In this document: positions 16,806-25,725 of the stretch, piece after piece
Numbering within the stretch: position 1 is the first letter of the stretch
Layout of the letters: every line of letters starts with the position of its first letter
NCBI RefSeq assembly: GCF_020881035.1
Contig: NZ_JAJITC010000005.1
Location: 248,001 to 312,000 of the forward strand
Length of the DNA: 64,000 nt
Reading direction: 5' to 3'
Source of the DNA: Paraburkholderia translucens
Lineage (GTDB): Bacteria; Pseudomonadota; Gammaproteobacteria; Burkholderiales; Burkholderiaceae
Notes under the pieces: generated by a model
Told to the model about the DNA's origin: nothing
Seen by the model: the letters and a program-made list of their open reading frames with translations, nothing else
Database searches by the model: none
Made by a program: the position numbers and the translations under genes

Positions 16806-18569
16806 TCAAGCCGCTTTGGCAATGGATGGCGCACTCGTCGATGGGCGCGCCGCCCCCAAATGCAGTCCGGGACGCATTCCAAGCTCATCGCGCAGTCGCG
16901 TTACGGCAGGATTGATTTCTGTGACCGGAACGACGGCGAACGTGAAGCGATCGGGTCTCAGAATGGCGACGGCCTCTTTGCTGAAACCCGCCTTTTTGAA
17001 CCAGGCGACCATATCGCCGCTGATGTCTTCCACCTCGGTTGCGCTACGAACGTTATCGCGCTCGACCCCGCTCAACCCCTGCGGTCGCCCGCCGTACGGG
17101 TATAGCGTGACGATCTGCGTGGACAGCACCTCCAATGTTTCCGACGACGCCTGGTCGAGATGACAAACCGGATCGACGTTCAGACCCACTAACGAAAACC
17201 CGTGCCCAAGCAGGTCGTCCATCCGCTGCCGCGCACCATTGAAGAGACGGACTTCTGGCTGAGGAGCCAGCGCGCCTTCCGGGCCGATGCGGCGCCGACG
17301 CGACAAGCCGAAATACGCGTTCTTCCTGTAGACGGGCTTCGGTTTGAAGCCGCCCTCCTGAAACCAGCGCCTGAGCGGGGGAACCGAGCGAATCGCACCG
17401 AGCGAGACGTCGCGTAAAAGCGTCGCGAACGGATTACGCGCCGAGACGACGTTCTTGAGCAAGACCGACACATCGATCATCGCTTTGGCGTGCGCGCGAC
17501 GCTCTGATTGATACGTGTCCAGCAATGTATCGGCGGCAATGTCGCGCAGCACCAGGTCGAGCTTCCAGCCGAGGTTGTAGGCGTCGCGAACGCCGGAACT
17601 GGCGCCTTGCCCCATGAATTGCGGCGTCATATGCGCAGCATCGCCCGCTAGCAGAATGCGATCGGCCCGCCATTTCGCCGCGATCAGCGCGTTGAACGTG
17701 TACACGAGCTTGCGCTTGACGTCGAACTGATCGGGATCGACAAACATCGACAGATACTTACGCACCGTCTCGGGCCGCTCCATGTTCTCTTTCGTTTCTC
17801 CCGGCATCAGCATGAATTCGAAACGATGGAACCTGTCCGGCTGAACGCAGCTAACCACGGGAAGCTTCGGATTCACCACGAAGTTGAAGTACGGCAGATG
17901 ACGCAAAGCATCGGTTCCCGGCTTGCGCTCGAGGTCCACCACGAGCCAGGGCTCAGGAAAGCTCTTGCCGGTCATTTCAATGCCCAATTTCGTTCTGACG
18001 ATGCTGCGTCCGCCGTCCGCGCCGACCATGTAGCGCGCCCGCATCGATCGAACGTCGGCATCGCCCTGCAGGCGTTCGCGGGCATCGGTGCTGTCGCTGA
18101 ATCGCGCTTCGCGCGTGGCTCGATGGACGATGCTCACGCCATCCTTGTCCTGCGAGAAATCGACAACCTCCCTCCCGCGGCGCACCTCGACGTTCGGATA
18201 CCGCGACAGGGTTTCGGACAGCGTGGTTTCCAGATACGGTTGATAGAAGAAATTGACGACCGGCCAGCCGAACGGCCGCTTGTGCGGCATGTACTGGGTG
18301 ATCGGCGAGCCGTCCGGACGCACGAGTTGAATGGGCGTCTCCATCATCATCCGCGACCGCAGTTCGTCAGCCACGTTCAAATGCTGGAAGATGCGCATGC
18401 ATTCGTCGTCGGTGTAGACCGCGCGGGCATTGCCGTAAAAGACCGGCTCGCGCTCCAGCACGACGACGTGATGGCCAGCCTGCCCTAGCATATGCGCCAG
18501 CACGAGGCCGGTGGGGCCCAGTCCCACGATCGCGACATCGCAGGCATCGTCCCGATGCGCCACGTTCAT
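16806..18569 (-). CDS. FAD-dependent aromatic hydroxylase (MhpA-like)
   Basis: A 587-residue class A flavoprotein monooxygenase. The N-terminal FAD loop GLGPTGLVLAHMLGQAG lies at 16-32, the second FAD motif GDAAHMTPQFMGQGASSG near 310, and a thioredoxin-like C-terminal domain follows, as in MhpA and PheA/TfdB. MhpA converts 3-(3-hydroxyphenyl)propionate to the 2,3-dihydroxy compound, which matches the ring-cleavage genes beside it. GAGGAG precedes the ATG, which begins one base after the dioxygenase stop. The exact phenolic substrate is an inference. Confidence 0.9.
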   Translation of the reverse strand: MNVAHRDDACDVAIVGLGPTGLVLAHMLGQAGHHVVVLEREPVFYGNARAVYTDDECMRIFQHLNVADELRSRMMMETPIQLVRPDGSPITQYMPHKRPFGWPVVNFFYQPYLETTLSETLSRYPNVEVRRGREVVDFSQDKDGVSIVHRATREARFSDSTDARERLQGDADVRSMRARYMVGADGGRSIVRTKLGIEMTGKSFPEPWLVVDLERKPGTDALRHLPYFNFVVNPKLPVVSCVQPDRFHRFEFMLMPGETKENMERPETVRKYLSMFVDPDQFDVKRKLVYTFNALIAAKWRADRILLAGDAAHMTPQFMGQGASSGVRDAYNLGWKLDLVLRDIAADTLLDTYQSERRAHAKAMIDVSVLLKNVVSARNPFATLLRDVSLGAIRSVPPLRRWFQEGGFKPKPVYRKNAYFGLSRRRRIGPEGALAPQPEVRLFNGARQRMDDLLGHGFSLVGLNVDPVCHLDQASSETLEVLSTQIVTLYPYGGRPQGLSGVERDNVRSATEVEDISGDMVAWFKKAGFSKEAVAILRPDRFTFAVVPVTEINPAVTRLRDELGMRPGLHLGAARPSTSAPSIAKAA

Positions 18570-18570
18570 T

Positions 18571-19584
18571 TCATTCTCCTCGTACAGTGAATTCCGGCTG
18601 CATCAGCGACGCAATGCCATGGCGAAAGCGGCCCAATCTGACGCGCAGACTGAGGTTTTCGGGACGGTGCCCCCATAGACTGACTCCCTGATACGTGGTC
18701 GTCCGCCACGTGCGCTCGTCCACCACGAGCGGGTTCCAGCCCAGTTCGATTTCGAAGCCGGATGGCGTTTGGACGTAGAACGACAGTTCGCGGTCGTTAG
18801 GGTGTTGGCCGATGGTGTTGGCGATCGGATAGCCCATCGCACGACACCGCAGAAAGGCTTCAGTCACGTCGTCCAGCGAGGCGCACTGAAGATTCATGTG
18901 GTGAATCTGCGTGCGCAATGGGTTGAGGCGAACGCCTCGCGTCGAGGCGGTCGCAAACGAATGGTGACGTTCGTTGAATCGCAGAAACGCGAAATCGAGA
19001 TTCAGCCCGTCGATCTTGTCTTCGATTTCGTCGGAGAGCCGTGCGTCGAATACGTTTTTAAAAAACGCCTGCATGACCTCTGGCTGACGTGTCGTCACGG
19101 CAACGTGCCCCATGCCCGCAGCGCCAGTCACGAAGCCGCTTGCCTTCATCCGCAACGGCTGATCGCTGATCACCGCGTTCGTGAAGAGCTCAGTGCGCAG
19201 CTTCTTGGGGCCGGCGAAAAACCAGAAGCGCTCCACGCCGCGCAAAGCGGCCGCTTCCGCGCTCCCTGCCCGGACACAGATACCGCGCCCAGCGAGGCGT
19301 GCCAGCGCCAGCTCGAGCGCCGCTTCGTCGTCCAATTGCCAGCCGATTGCGATCGCGTCTTCAGCAGCGCCTTCACGAACGATCAGTCGACGCTGATGCG
19401 AATCGATACGGCATGCGACCACGTCCTGCCGGGGAATATCGACGTGCAAACCGAGCCCTTCGGCAGTAAATTTCGCCCACTCCTCCAGCCGGGCCGATTC
19501 AGCCAGTAGATAGCCCATGCGAACACGGCCAAATAAAGTGTTGGGTGCGGCCGCTGAACTCGCGGCGGTTGCGATGGTTGCCAT
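18571..19584 (-). CDS. extradiol ring-cleavage dioxygenase (VOC type I)
   Basis: A 337-residue two-domain vicinal-oxygen-chelate dioxygenase of the BphC/catechol 2,3-dioxygenase class. The three iron ligands are visible: His160 in GMGHVAVTT, His229 in QIHHMNLQ and Glu280 in GFEIELGW. The ATG at 19584 is preferred because it lies one base after the hydrolase stop; an upstream in-frame start would overlap that gene. The neighbouring enzymes resemble the Mhp pathway, whose E. coli ring-cleaver MhpB is of the unrelated LigB type, so this operon uses the other dioxygenase family. Confidence 0.91.
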   Translation of the reverse strand: MATIATAASSAAAPNTLFGRVRMGYLLAESARLEEWAKFTAEGLGLHVDIPRQDVVACRIDSHQRRLIVREGAAEDAIAIGWQLDDEAALELALARLAGRGICVRAGSAEAAALRGVERFWFFAGPKKLRTELFTNAVISDQPLRMKASGFVTGAAGMGHVAVTTRQPEVMQAFFKNVFDARLSDEIEDKIDGLNLDFAFLRFNERHHSFATASTRGVRLNPLRTQIHHMNLQCASLDDVTEAFLRCRAMGYPIANTIGQHPNDRELSFYVQTPSGFEIELGWNPLVVDERTWRTTTYQGVSLWGHRPENLSLRVRLGRFRHGIASLMQPEFTVRGE

Positions 19585-19585
19585 C

Positions 19586-20494
19586 TCAGCAAGCTCCGGG
19601 GCAGTTATTGATGCGCGAGACTTGTGCCTCGCCGCCGTCCCGCGCAAGGAACGCGAGCACGGCAGCATTGAATTCGTCCGCTCGTTCCCACTGCACCCAG
19701 TGGCCGGTCTTGCTGAACAGATAGACGTCGCAATTCGGCATACGGCGCTGTAGTGATTCAGCGCCGCTCGGGCGGTTGACCTTGTCCTCGGTCCCCCACA
19801 GCACGAGCGTAGGGTTTTGCACCGACAACAGACGTGGATCGCGCGTGAAGTCGATCTTCCGGAACTTCGGAATGCCCTTGGGCCCGCGTAGCGGCGGGCT
19901 GGCCACCACCTCAGGGTCGATGCTGGACTTGAACCGTTCCCGGATCAGGGATTCGGGCACCAGGCTGCCGTCATAGATCAGATCGCCGCGGATGAATCGC
20001 GTGAGCTTTTCGAGAGTCGGGCCTTTGCCGCTGTAGTAATTAAGCAGACGCTTGAGACCTGGTGTGGGCAACTGACGTGTCGTATTGACGCCACCGGGTC
20101 CCATCAACACCAAACGGCCGATTGCGCTGGGGCGCTCCAGCGCCATGCGAAGCGCGCAAGCGCCTCCGAGCGAATTTCCAATCACGTGAGCGCGCCGGAT
20201 GCCCAGTGTGTCCAGCATCCCGAGCATGCAGGCGGCCAGATCCCCGAACGGATCGCCACGGTCGACGCCTTTGGTGGACTTTCCATAGCCCGGCATGTCA
20301 GGCACCAGAACGCGGAAATGACGAGCCAGCGTCCCGATGTTTCTCGCGTAGTTGGAAACGCCTGACGCGCCGGGGCCACCGCCGTGAAGCATCAGCACTA
20401 CGGGACCATCGCCCGCTTCCGTCAAAAAGATTCGCCTGGCACCGACATGGACGGTGCGCTCGCTCGTCGCGAGATTGAAAGAAGGGGCATTCAT
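19586..20494 (-). CDS. meta-cleavage product C-C hydrolase (MhpC/BphD-like)
   Basis: An alpha/beta hydrolase of 302 residues from the ATG at 20494. The MCP-hydrolase hallmark HGGGPGASGVSNY is at 37-49, the nucleophile Ser108 in GNSLGG, the acid in WGTEDKVNRP and the histidine in GHWVQWE. A longer frame starts at 20545, but that ATG lies inside a perfect palindrome of the operator region; the internal ATG has GGAG about 10 bases upstream. The enzyme splits the ring-opened product into 2-hydroxypentadienoate and an acid. First gene of the operon. Confidence 0.9.
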   Translation of the reverse strand: MNAPSFNLATSERTVHVGARRIFLTEAGDGPVVLMLHGGGPGASGVSNYARNIGTLARHFRVLVPDMPGYGKSTKGVDRGDPFGDLAACMLGMLDTLGIRRAHVIGNSLGGACALRMALERPSAIGRLVLMGPGGVNTTRQLPTPGLKRLLNYYSGKGPTLEKLTRFIRGDLIYDGSLVPESLIRERFKSSIDPEVVASPPLRGPKGIPKFRKIDFTRDPRLLSVQNPTLVLWGTEDKVNRPSGAESLQRRMPNCDVYLFSKTGHWVQWERADEFNAAVLAFLARDGGEAQVSRINNCPGAC

Positions 20495-20540
20495 GGCGTC
20501 GCTTGCTCCGGGTTGCGCGAAGGATAAGACATTGTAGTGA

Positions 20541-20567
20541 GACATATGTCATTCTGACAATATTGTC
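20541..20567. promoter_or_regulatory. paired palindromic operator for TetR/meta operon
   Basis: Two perfect palindromes, GACATATGTC (20541-20550) and GACAATATTGTC (20556-20567), have centres 16 bp apart in the divergent region between the C-C hydrolase and TetR genes. Both carry GACA/TGTC arms. This is where a TetR dimer would repress both directions. A TATAAT hexamer at 20609-20614 may be the regulator's -10. Assignment to this TetR protein is inferred from position. Confidence 0.6.
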
Positions 20568-20620
20568 GTTTTCACCTACCGAACGGATTGGTGCCCCTAT
20601 CCTTTGCGTATAATTTCGAC

Positions 20621-21331
20621 ATGAGCGAACCCATGACCATTGACCATCGAACCCGCGTGGCGGCGGAACGGCGCGAGCGCATGCGCGCTCGACTGATCGA
20701 GAGTGCGATGTTGGTTTTTGCGGAAAAAGGGGTCGGCGCCAGCGTGATTCAGGAAGTCATCGCTGCGGCAGATGTGTCGCAAGGCACCTTTTACAACTAC
20801 TTTCGTACGAACGAAGATTTGCTGGACGCGGTCACCCAGGAATTGAACGACGAGCTGCTGCGGCTCATCGAAGCGGAAGTCGGAACGTATGCCGATCCCG
20901 CCAAGCGGATTGCTTGCGGCGTGCGAATATTTCTTCATGCAGCGCGCAGTTACCCGCTCCTGGCGCGCTTCATCTGTGCCGCAGGTCTACATGCGGCGGG
21001 CCCGAGCAGCCTGATCTATGTCTACTTGCCCATCCACATTCAGCAAGGACTGGCAGAAGGCCGTTTCCGGGACGTGACGGTCGAATTGGCGTTAGACGTG
21101 ATTGCCGGGACGGCATTGACGACGATTCGGCGTTTTGCCGAGGAAGGTGCTGAGAAGTCCGTGCAGCCGGAGCAGGCCGTTGCAGCCATCCTTCGAGGTC
21201 TGGGAATTTCTCGAGCGGCGGCTCAATCCCTGGTGCAAAGCAAGCTGGTGCCAATTGCGGTGCCGGTCGATTCCTTGTTGGAACGCGGGCACGCAAGGAT
21301 ACGGAGGCACTCGGAAACGGCGTCCCGGTAA
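20621..21331 (+). CDS. TetR-family transcriptional regulator
   Basis: A 236-residue regulator. The N-terminal helix-turn-helix is clear: RARLIESAMLVFAEKG, then VIQEVIAAADVSQGTFYNYF, followed by the ligand-binding helical domain. The ATG at 20621 is the first ATG; a TTG-initiated extension exists upstream, and a second ATG at 20633 is also possible since a TATAAT lies only 6 bp before 20621. It is divergent from the meta-cleavage operon and probably represses it until an aromatic ligand binds. Confidence 0.88.
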   Translation: MSEPMTIDHRTRVAAERRERMRARLIESAMLVFAEKGVGASVIQEVIAAADVSQGTFYNYFRTNEDLLDAVTQELNDELLRLIEAEVGTYADPAKRIACGVRIFLHAARSYPLLARFICAAGLHAAGPSSLIYVYLPIHIQQGLAEGRFRDVTVELALDVIAGTALTTIRRFAEEGAEKSVQPEQAVAAILRGLGISRAAAQSLVQSKLVPIAVPVDSLLERGHARIRRHSETASR

Positions 21332-21574
21332 CGGCTCCCCGTCACGCATCGGGTTGGTGACCTATGGGTATGTGCGCCATGAGGCGCGGTCGCCGGCAAC
21401 CAGCGCTTCCGCTGGCGGCCGGTTGGTACTACGATTTTTGTCGTGGCCATGGCGTAAGCCCTCCCGAGGGCAGGTTGACGAACTGGACATTCATCAACTT
21501 ACACCGCGGCCACCCTATGCTTGGGCACTCTTCCTGCCTTCAGACTTTCTGCACATCTCTCGGAACACTGCCTT

Positions 21575-22729
21575 CTACCGCTCGAAATCGATGGACCAGC
21601 CCGGCGGAACTGTCACGTGATAAGACGTAGCGTTCGATTGAATTTCCCACTGCTGCAGAAGTTGCGCTTCGAATCGTTCGCCGGAAGCAAGCAGAATCAG
21701 GAAAATCAGAACCGCCGCTACCGGTTTGAGCAATGTAATCCTCGTGGTGACAATCGACAGCGTCAACGTCCATAGCATGAAAATGCCCCACGGGTAGACG
21801 TAGCGCGCGCCAGTTGCGAACCAGGCGATTTGCACGGCCGGCGCCACTCTCGTGACACCCAGACCCCAGATAAGCACGCCAAGGTAAAGCAGACATGCGA
21901 ACACCAGCCGCGTACGCGACAGAGCGCAAACACCGATCACAAGCGCGGCGAATAGATAGCCGGCCGTGGTGGTGGCGATCACCGAGGGGAGGAAATCCGT
22001 AAACATCGCCTGAATCATCCAGGTGACCCAGGGGATATCGTGTACTCCTTTCGGTGGCTGCGGATTGCGCAGCATAACGATGGTCTGCACTGCAACGGCG
22101 ACGAAATATGTCGCCAGAATCGGCCAGTTGATGGACGCAGCTCGTGATCTGAGGCGGCGCAGCGCGATAGCGATCGAGACGATCGGCACGAGGAGAACAC
22201 CGAACGGCCCGGTCAGCGCCAACAATGCGACCGCGATGGCTCGCGGCAGCGACCGGCGACCCTGACTTTCAAAAACTGCCTCCCACAACAGCACGAGCAG
22301 CGCAGGCAGCAGAAACCATTGCAGGTATGTGATCGAGAGCAGCACCTCGCCGTTCTGAGGAGCGAGAACCGGCGCAAGGCCCATGAATGCGGCCGCGACC
22401 GGTGTAATCTGGCGAAGTGCGAACGCGATGTATGCGCATATGCCTGACGTGATAGCCGCGCAGCACCACACGAAAAAATAGGGAGTCGCGCTGAATGGCA
22501 CGATAGCGCGCTGCGCTTCGGCAATCAGCCGAGGTACCAGATGCAAATAGCCGGCATAGTTTGTCAGGATGGCGCGCAAGCCCAACTGATGCGCCTGCAG
22601 AATAAAGATGGGCGCGTCCTCCGCCCACAGGAATCCGTGTTCAAGCCGGGTAGTTGCACGAGTCCAGATAATGACGAACGCGACCAGAAAGACGACTGCG
22701 CCCCGCGCGCGATGATTGGTTATTTTCAT
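21575..22729 (-). CDS. polytopic membrane protein, GT-C-like, unknown
   Basis: A 384-residue protein with about ten transmembrane helices. The first periplasmic loop (HGFLWAEDAPIFI, then a conserved-looking GYLHLVPRLIAEA) and the segment NGEVLLSITYLQWFLLP resemble the layout of GT-C glycosyltransferases and related uncharacterised inner-membrane proteins. WAEDAP contains an acidic pair where GT-C enzymes carry their catalytic acid, but no known family could be assigned. It is monocistronic. Confidence 0.7.
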   Translation of the reverse strand: MKITNHRARGAVVFLVAFVIIWTRATTRLEHGFLWAEDAPIFILQAHQLGLRAILTNYAGYLHLVPRLIAEAQRAIVPFSATPYFFVWCCAAITSGICAYIAFALRQITPVAAAFMGLAPVLAPQNGEVLLSITYLQWFLLPALLVLLWEAVFESQGRRSLPRAIAVALLALTGPFGVLLVPIVSIAIALRRLRSRAASINWPILATYFVAVAVQTIVMLRNPQPPKGVHDIPWVTWMIQAMFTDFLPSVIATTTAGYLFAALVIGVCALSRTRLVFACLLYLGVLIWGLGVTRVAPAVQIAWFATGARYVYPWGIFMLWTLTLSIVTTRITLLKPVAAVLIFLILLASGERFEAQLLQQWEIQSNATSYHVTVPPGWSIDFER

Positions 22730-22814
22730 GGCGGCGACAATATCAAAGTGCCTTTTGGAAGTCTAGGGGTCTGTAGTAGGGCCCAGTCTGCTGCCTGATG
22801 TCCAATCTACCGAC

Positions 22815-22850
22815 AAAAAAACGCGGCGCGTGAAAAGCTCACGCGCCGCG
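22815..22850 (-). terminator. Rho-independent terminator, minus strand
   Basis: A perfect 12-bp stem (22822-22833 with 22839-22850, arm CGCGGCGCGTGA) and a 5-base loop. On the minus strand it is followed by a run of Ts (22821-22815). It would end transcripts coming from the lipoprotein gene at 23064-23513. The rest of 22730-23063 holds no gene I can support. Confidence 0.85.
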
Positions 22851-23063
22851 CAATCATTTGCACCTGCTTTTCTGTCAAGCCAGCACGTCGGAAAACACCG
22901 CCGGGACCGAACTCCCCACTGTCGATATGCAGCAAAGCGTAGCGACGAACCACCGCGGTGAAAATCATTCTGTTTCGATATGTTTATACCGATTCAATGT
23001 TGCATCTTGGTCGCTGGGTAGACATGCTCGCTTCGCGAAGCCTTTAACGTATTTGACGGCTCC

Positions 23064-23513
23064 TCAATGCCAATGCCCACCATGTCCGTGCCAGTGGCCG
23101 TAATAGCCTCCATGCCGATAGCCGCCACCCCAGTAACCCCCGATCACCACCGAAGGTCCCCACCATCCGTAGTAGCCCGGCCACGGGTAGCCGTATGGAT
23201 AGGCGTAATAGCCCGGATAACCGTAGTACCCGTAGTAGCCGGGATAGCCATAATAAGCAGGCGGCGGCACCGCGACATACGTGCAATTCTCGCCCGACGA
23301 CGGCAGGTCGTTTGGCGTGGCGTTTGCGCTGGCGGTACCGCTTGCCGGCGTGGGCCCATTGCCAGCGGTTGATTCTGCAGTGGCACTAGTGCAGCTGTAA
23401 TAGCCACCCACTCCCGGATAGTATGAATAGGGGCCGTAATAGACACAGCCAGACAGCACGAGTGTGAGCGCGCCCGCCATGCCATTGCCAAGACCGACGA
23501 TTTGAGAGCGCAT
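23064..23513 (-). CDS. Tyr/Gly/His-rich lipoprotein
   Basis: A 149-residue envelope lipoprotein. The signal peptide ends in a lipobox (LVLSGC, lipidated Cys23). The mature part has a Ser/Thr/Ala linker with two cysteines, then about 60 residues of YGYPGYY-type repeats and a His-rich end (GYYGHWHGHGGHWH). Such low-complexity YGYPGYY lipoproteins occur across Burkholderiales with no known role; the histidine cluster could bind metal. A strong terminator lies about 215 bp downstream. Confidence 0.75.
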   Translation of the reverse strand: MRSQIVGLGNGMAGALTLVLSGCVYYGPYSYYPGVGGYYSCTSATAESTAGNGPTPASGTASANATPNDLPSSGENCTYVAVPPPAYYGYPGYYGYYGYPGYYAYPYGYPWPGYYGWWGPSVVIGGYWGGGYRHGGYYGHWHGHGGHWH

Positions 23514-23692
23514 AATTTCCCCCGATCGGGTACAACGCGCCCCATCACGATATCAACTTCAGAAGGAGCCGGGTGGAGCGATGACGAAGATTGGCAGTCC
23601 TTCGATCCACGCTCTGCCGCAAAACACCTTCTGATCGAAGACGGCAAGGTCGATCCCTGATCCTTGCCGTGACCGCGAACCTCCACCCGTTT

Positions 23693-23932
23693 CTACACGC
23701 CGATGGTCCGCGTCGTTTTCAGAGCGATCCATGTCATGCCTTCGCGCAGTCCTTCGAGTGCCGCTTCCCTTTCCACGGCGAACACCCGTGATTGGTGAAA
23801 AGTGCGTTCGAAGTCGCCCTCGGGCGACCCATGTTTGACGTGGATCGTCGCCTGAAATCCGCCCTCCTGCGCCTCTTCGGTCTGGACGCTCACGGACCAG
23901 GTTCCTTGCTGCGCGTTTGCTGAAATGGCCAT
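23693..23932 (-). CDS. small conserved-looking protein, likely FNR-controlled
   Basis: A 79-residue soluble protein (begins MAISANAQQGTWSVSVQTEE, ends EGLREGMTWIALKTTRTIGV) with alternating strand-like segments. I cannot name the family. An FNR box (TTGATCCACGTCAA, 23999-24012) is centred about 73 bp upstream of the start, leaving room for a class II FNR promoter, so expression at low oxygen is likely. It is divergent from the PHB depolymerase. Confidence 0.6.
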   Translation of the reverse strand: MAISANAQQGTWSVSVQTEEAQEGGFQATIHVKHGSPEGDFERTFHQSRVFAVEREAALEGLREGMTWIALKTTRTIGV

Positions 23933-23998
23933 CGGATGCTCCTCGGGTTATCGCGAGCGGCTACCACCGTCAGCGTAATTCCACGCCTCGCGTGCGTG

Positions 23999-24012
23999 TT
24001 GATCCACGTCAA
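23999..24012. promoter_or_regulatory. FNR box TTGATCCACGTCAA
   Basis: Matches TTGAT-N4-ATCAA with one change (GTCAA). About 40 bp downstream in the minus direction lies a TA-rich hexamer (rc of 23972-23977), the spacing of an FNR class II promoter for the 79-residue gene. It is about 220 bp from the PHB depolymerase start. Confidence 0.65.
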
Positions 24013-24022
24013 GCGTCAACGC

Positions 24023-24050
24023 GAGACGTGAGACCTGAGACGTGAGACGC
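24023..24050 (+). repeat. four tandem 7-bp repeats (GAGACGT)
   Basis: Four consecutive heptamers, GAGACGT, GAGACCT, GAGACGT, GAGACGC, lie just after the FNR box in the divergent region before the PHB depolymerase. Could be chance slippage or spaced regulator contacts; the 7-bp period does not match a helical turn. Confidence 0.7.
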
Positions 24051-24230
24051 GCTCGACGTCACCGGCTTGCGCAAGGCTTTCAGCTCCGCTGCCGACGCAC
24101 GCCGTTGCGCATACAGATTTCGCGTCCATCGCGCCGACGTTTCGCGGTAAGCTTTCCGCGGTATCCGTCTCACGCGTTCGCGCCGGTGCGGCAATGCTGC
24201 CCTCATGATCGACGAACGCCGGAGTTCCTC

Positions 24231-25529
24231 ATGTGGTACACGTTCGTCGATGCCCAGCAACGTCTAGCTCGGGCGCTGGCCGGGGGAGTGCTCTCCGAAT
24301 CCGGCCCAAGGCCGTGCGCGCCAGCGGGCTGGCTCGGCGTGGAACAGGCGGCCGACGCCTTCGGCTACTGGCTGCTCAGATCGACCTGCGCTTTCGAGCG
24401 GACGCCACCGTTCGCGATCCACTCCGTTGTCGCCAACGGTAGCCGCGTGGCCGTCTCCGAAAGCGTCGCCGCGTCGCCGGCGCTCGGCGCGCTGCTCAGA
24501 TTCAACCGCGAAGCACCTACGTCATCTGCTGACGAAAAGCGGCCGGTATTGTTGTGTGCTCCACTCGCTGGACACCATTCGGTCATGCTGCGCGAGACCG
24601 TCGAAACGCTACTCGAAGAACGTGACGTGTTCGTGACCGACTGGGCCGACGCGCGCGACGTACCGCGCGAAGCGGGCCCGCTCGCGCTCGACGATTACGT
24701 GCAGGCGCTCGAAGGCTTCATGCGCACCGCCCGCGCGTTCGGGCCGCCCGTTCATGTGGTCGCGATCTGCCAGGCGAGCGTGCCCGCGCTGGGCGCCGCG
24801 GCGCTGCTCGCCACGGACGGGGCCGCGCCGATCGCGAGCGTCTCGCTGCTCGGGGGTCCGGTCGATACCCGTTTGAACCCGACCGTCACGGACCGATTCG
24901 CGAGCTCCCATACGCTCCAGTGGTTTCACGACAATGCGATCGATCTCGTGCCTCCCCCCTATCGCGGCGCGGGACGCCTCGTGTATCCCGGTTTCATTCA
25001 GCAGGCCGCGCTCTTTGCCGCGCATCCGGAGCGGCATCTGCGCCTCGAAGCGGAATACTGGTCCAGGTGGCTCGCCGGCGATATGTCAGGTGCGCAGCAA
25101 GCGTTACGTACGGCGAACGAATATGCCGCGGTCCTCGATATGGCGGAGTGCTACTTCCTCGACATGCTTCGTGTGGTGTTTCACGAGCATCTGTTACCGC
25201 GCAATCTGTGGTCGGTCGCCGGGCGTCAGGTGCGGATCGCCGCGCTGCGCGATACGCCGCTGTGCACGATCGAAGGCGACAGCGACGAGATCACGGGCGC
25301 GGGGCAAACCCATTGCGCGCATGCGTTGCACGAAGCATCGCCGATGCTCCCCCGGCGTCAGTTTACCGTTGAGCGATGCAATCACTACGACCTGTTTATC
25401 GGTCCGCGTTGGCGCGAGGCGGTCTATCCGGGGCTCTGCGAATTCTGGCGCGATGTCGAGCACGCTGCGCTGGAAGTTCGGCGGCCGCGCCGCGCGGTCA
25501 GGGCTTCGGCCAGCCGCAAATCGGCGTGA
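24231..25529 (+). CDS. phaZ: intracellular PHB depolymerase
   Basis: A 432-residue intracellular poly(3-hydroxybutyrate) depolymerase that mobilises stored polymer. The catalytic nucleophile is a cysteine, Cys180 in AICQASVPAL, as in the Ralstonia PhaZ class; the acid is in EGDSDEITG and the histidine in RCNHYDLFIG. The N-terminal MWYTFVDAQQRLARAL is the family start, with GGAG 10 bp upstream. The frame stays open 63 codons further 5' but that part is unconserved. Acetoacetyl-CoA reductase of the same polymer cycle is encoded at 40315. Confidence 0.92.
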   Translation: MWYTFVDAQQRLARALAGGVLSESGPRPCAPAGWLGVEQAADAFGYWLLRSTCAFERTPPFAIHSVVANGSRVAVSESVAASPALGALLRFNREAPTSSADEKRPVLLCAPLAGHHSVMLRETVETLLEERDVFVTDWADARDVPREAGPLALDDYVQALEGFMRTARAFGPPVHVVAICQASVPALGAAALLATDGAAPIASVSLLGGPVDTRLNPTVTDRFASSHTLQWFHDNAIDLVPPPYRGAGRLVYPGFIQQAALFAAHPERHLRLEAEYWSRWLAGDMSGAQQALRTANEYAAVLDMAECYFLDMLRVVFHEHLLPRNLWSVAGRQVRIAALRDTPLCTIEGDSDEITGAGQTHCAHALHEASPMLPRRQFTVERCNHYDLFIGPRWREAVYPGLCEFWRDVEHAALEVRRPRRAVRASASRKSA

Positions 25530-25725
25530 GGTGGCGGCGAAACCGTCGGCAGACCGGATTACGTTTACGCAAAGTGGGATCCGTATTCCACTGTTTATGT
25601 GGCACTGCGCAGCATAACGAAGGCTTAGGAAGATTCGCGAGTATAAAAAATGCGTCTTGCATCAGGGTGTTCGTTCGTGTACAGGTTGAGGTTCATGTGC
25701 TCCGCGGACCGCTTTGAGAGGCACT

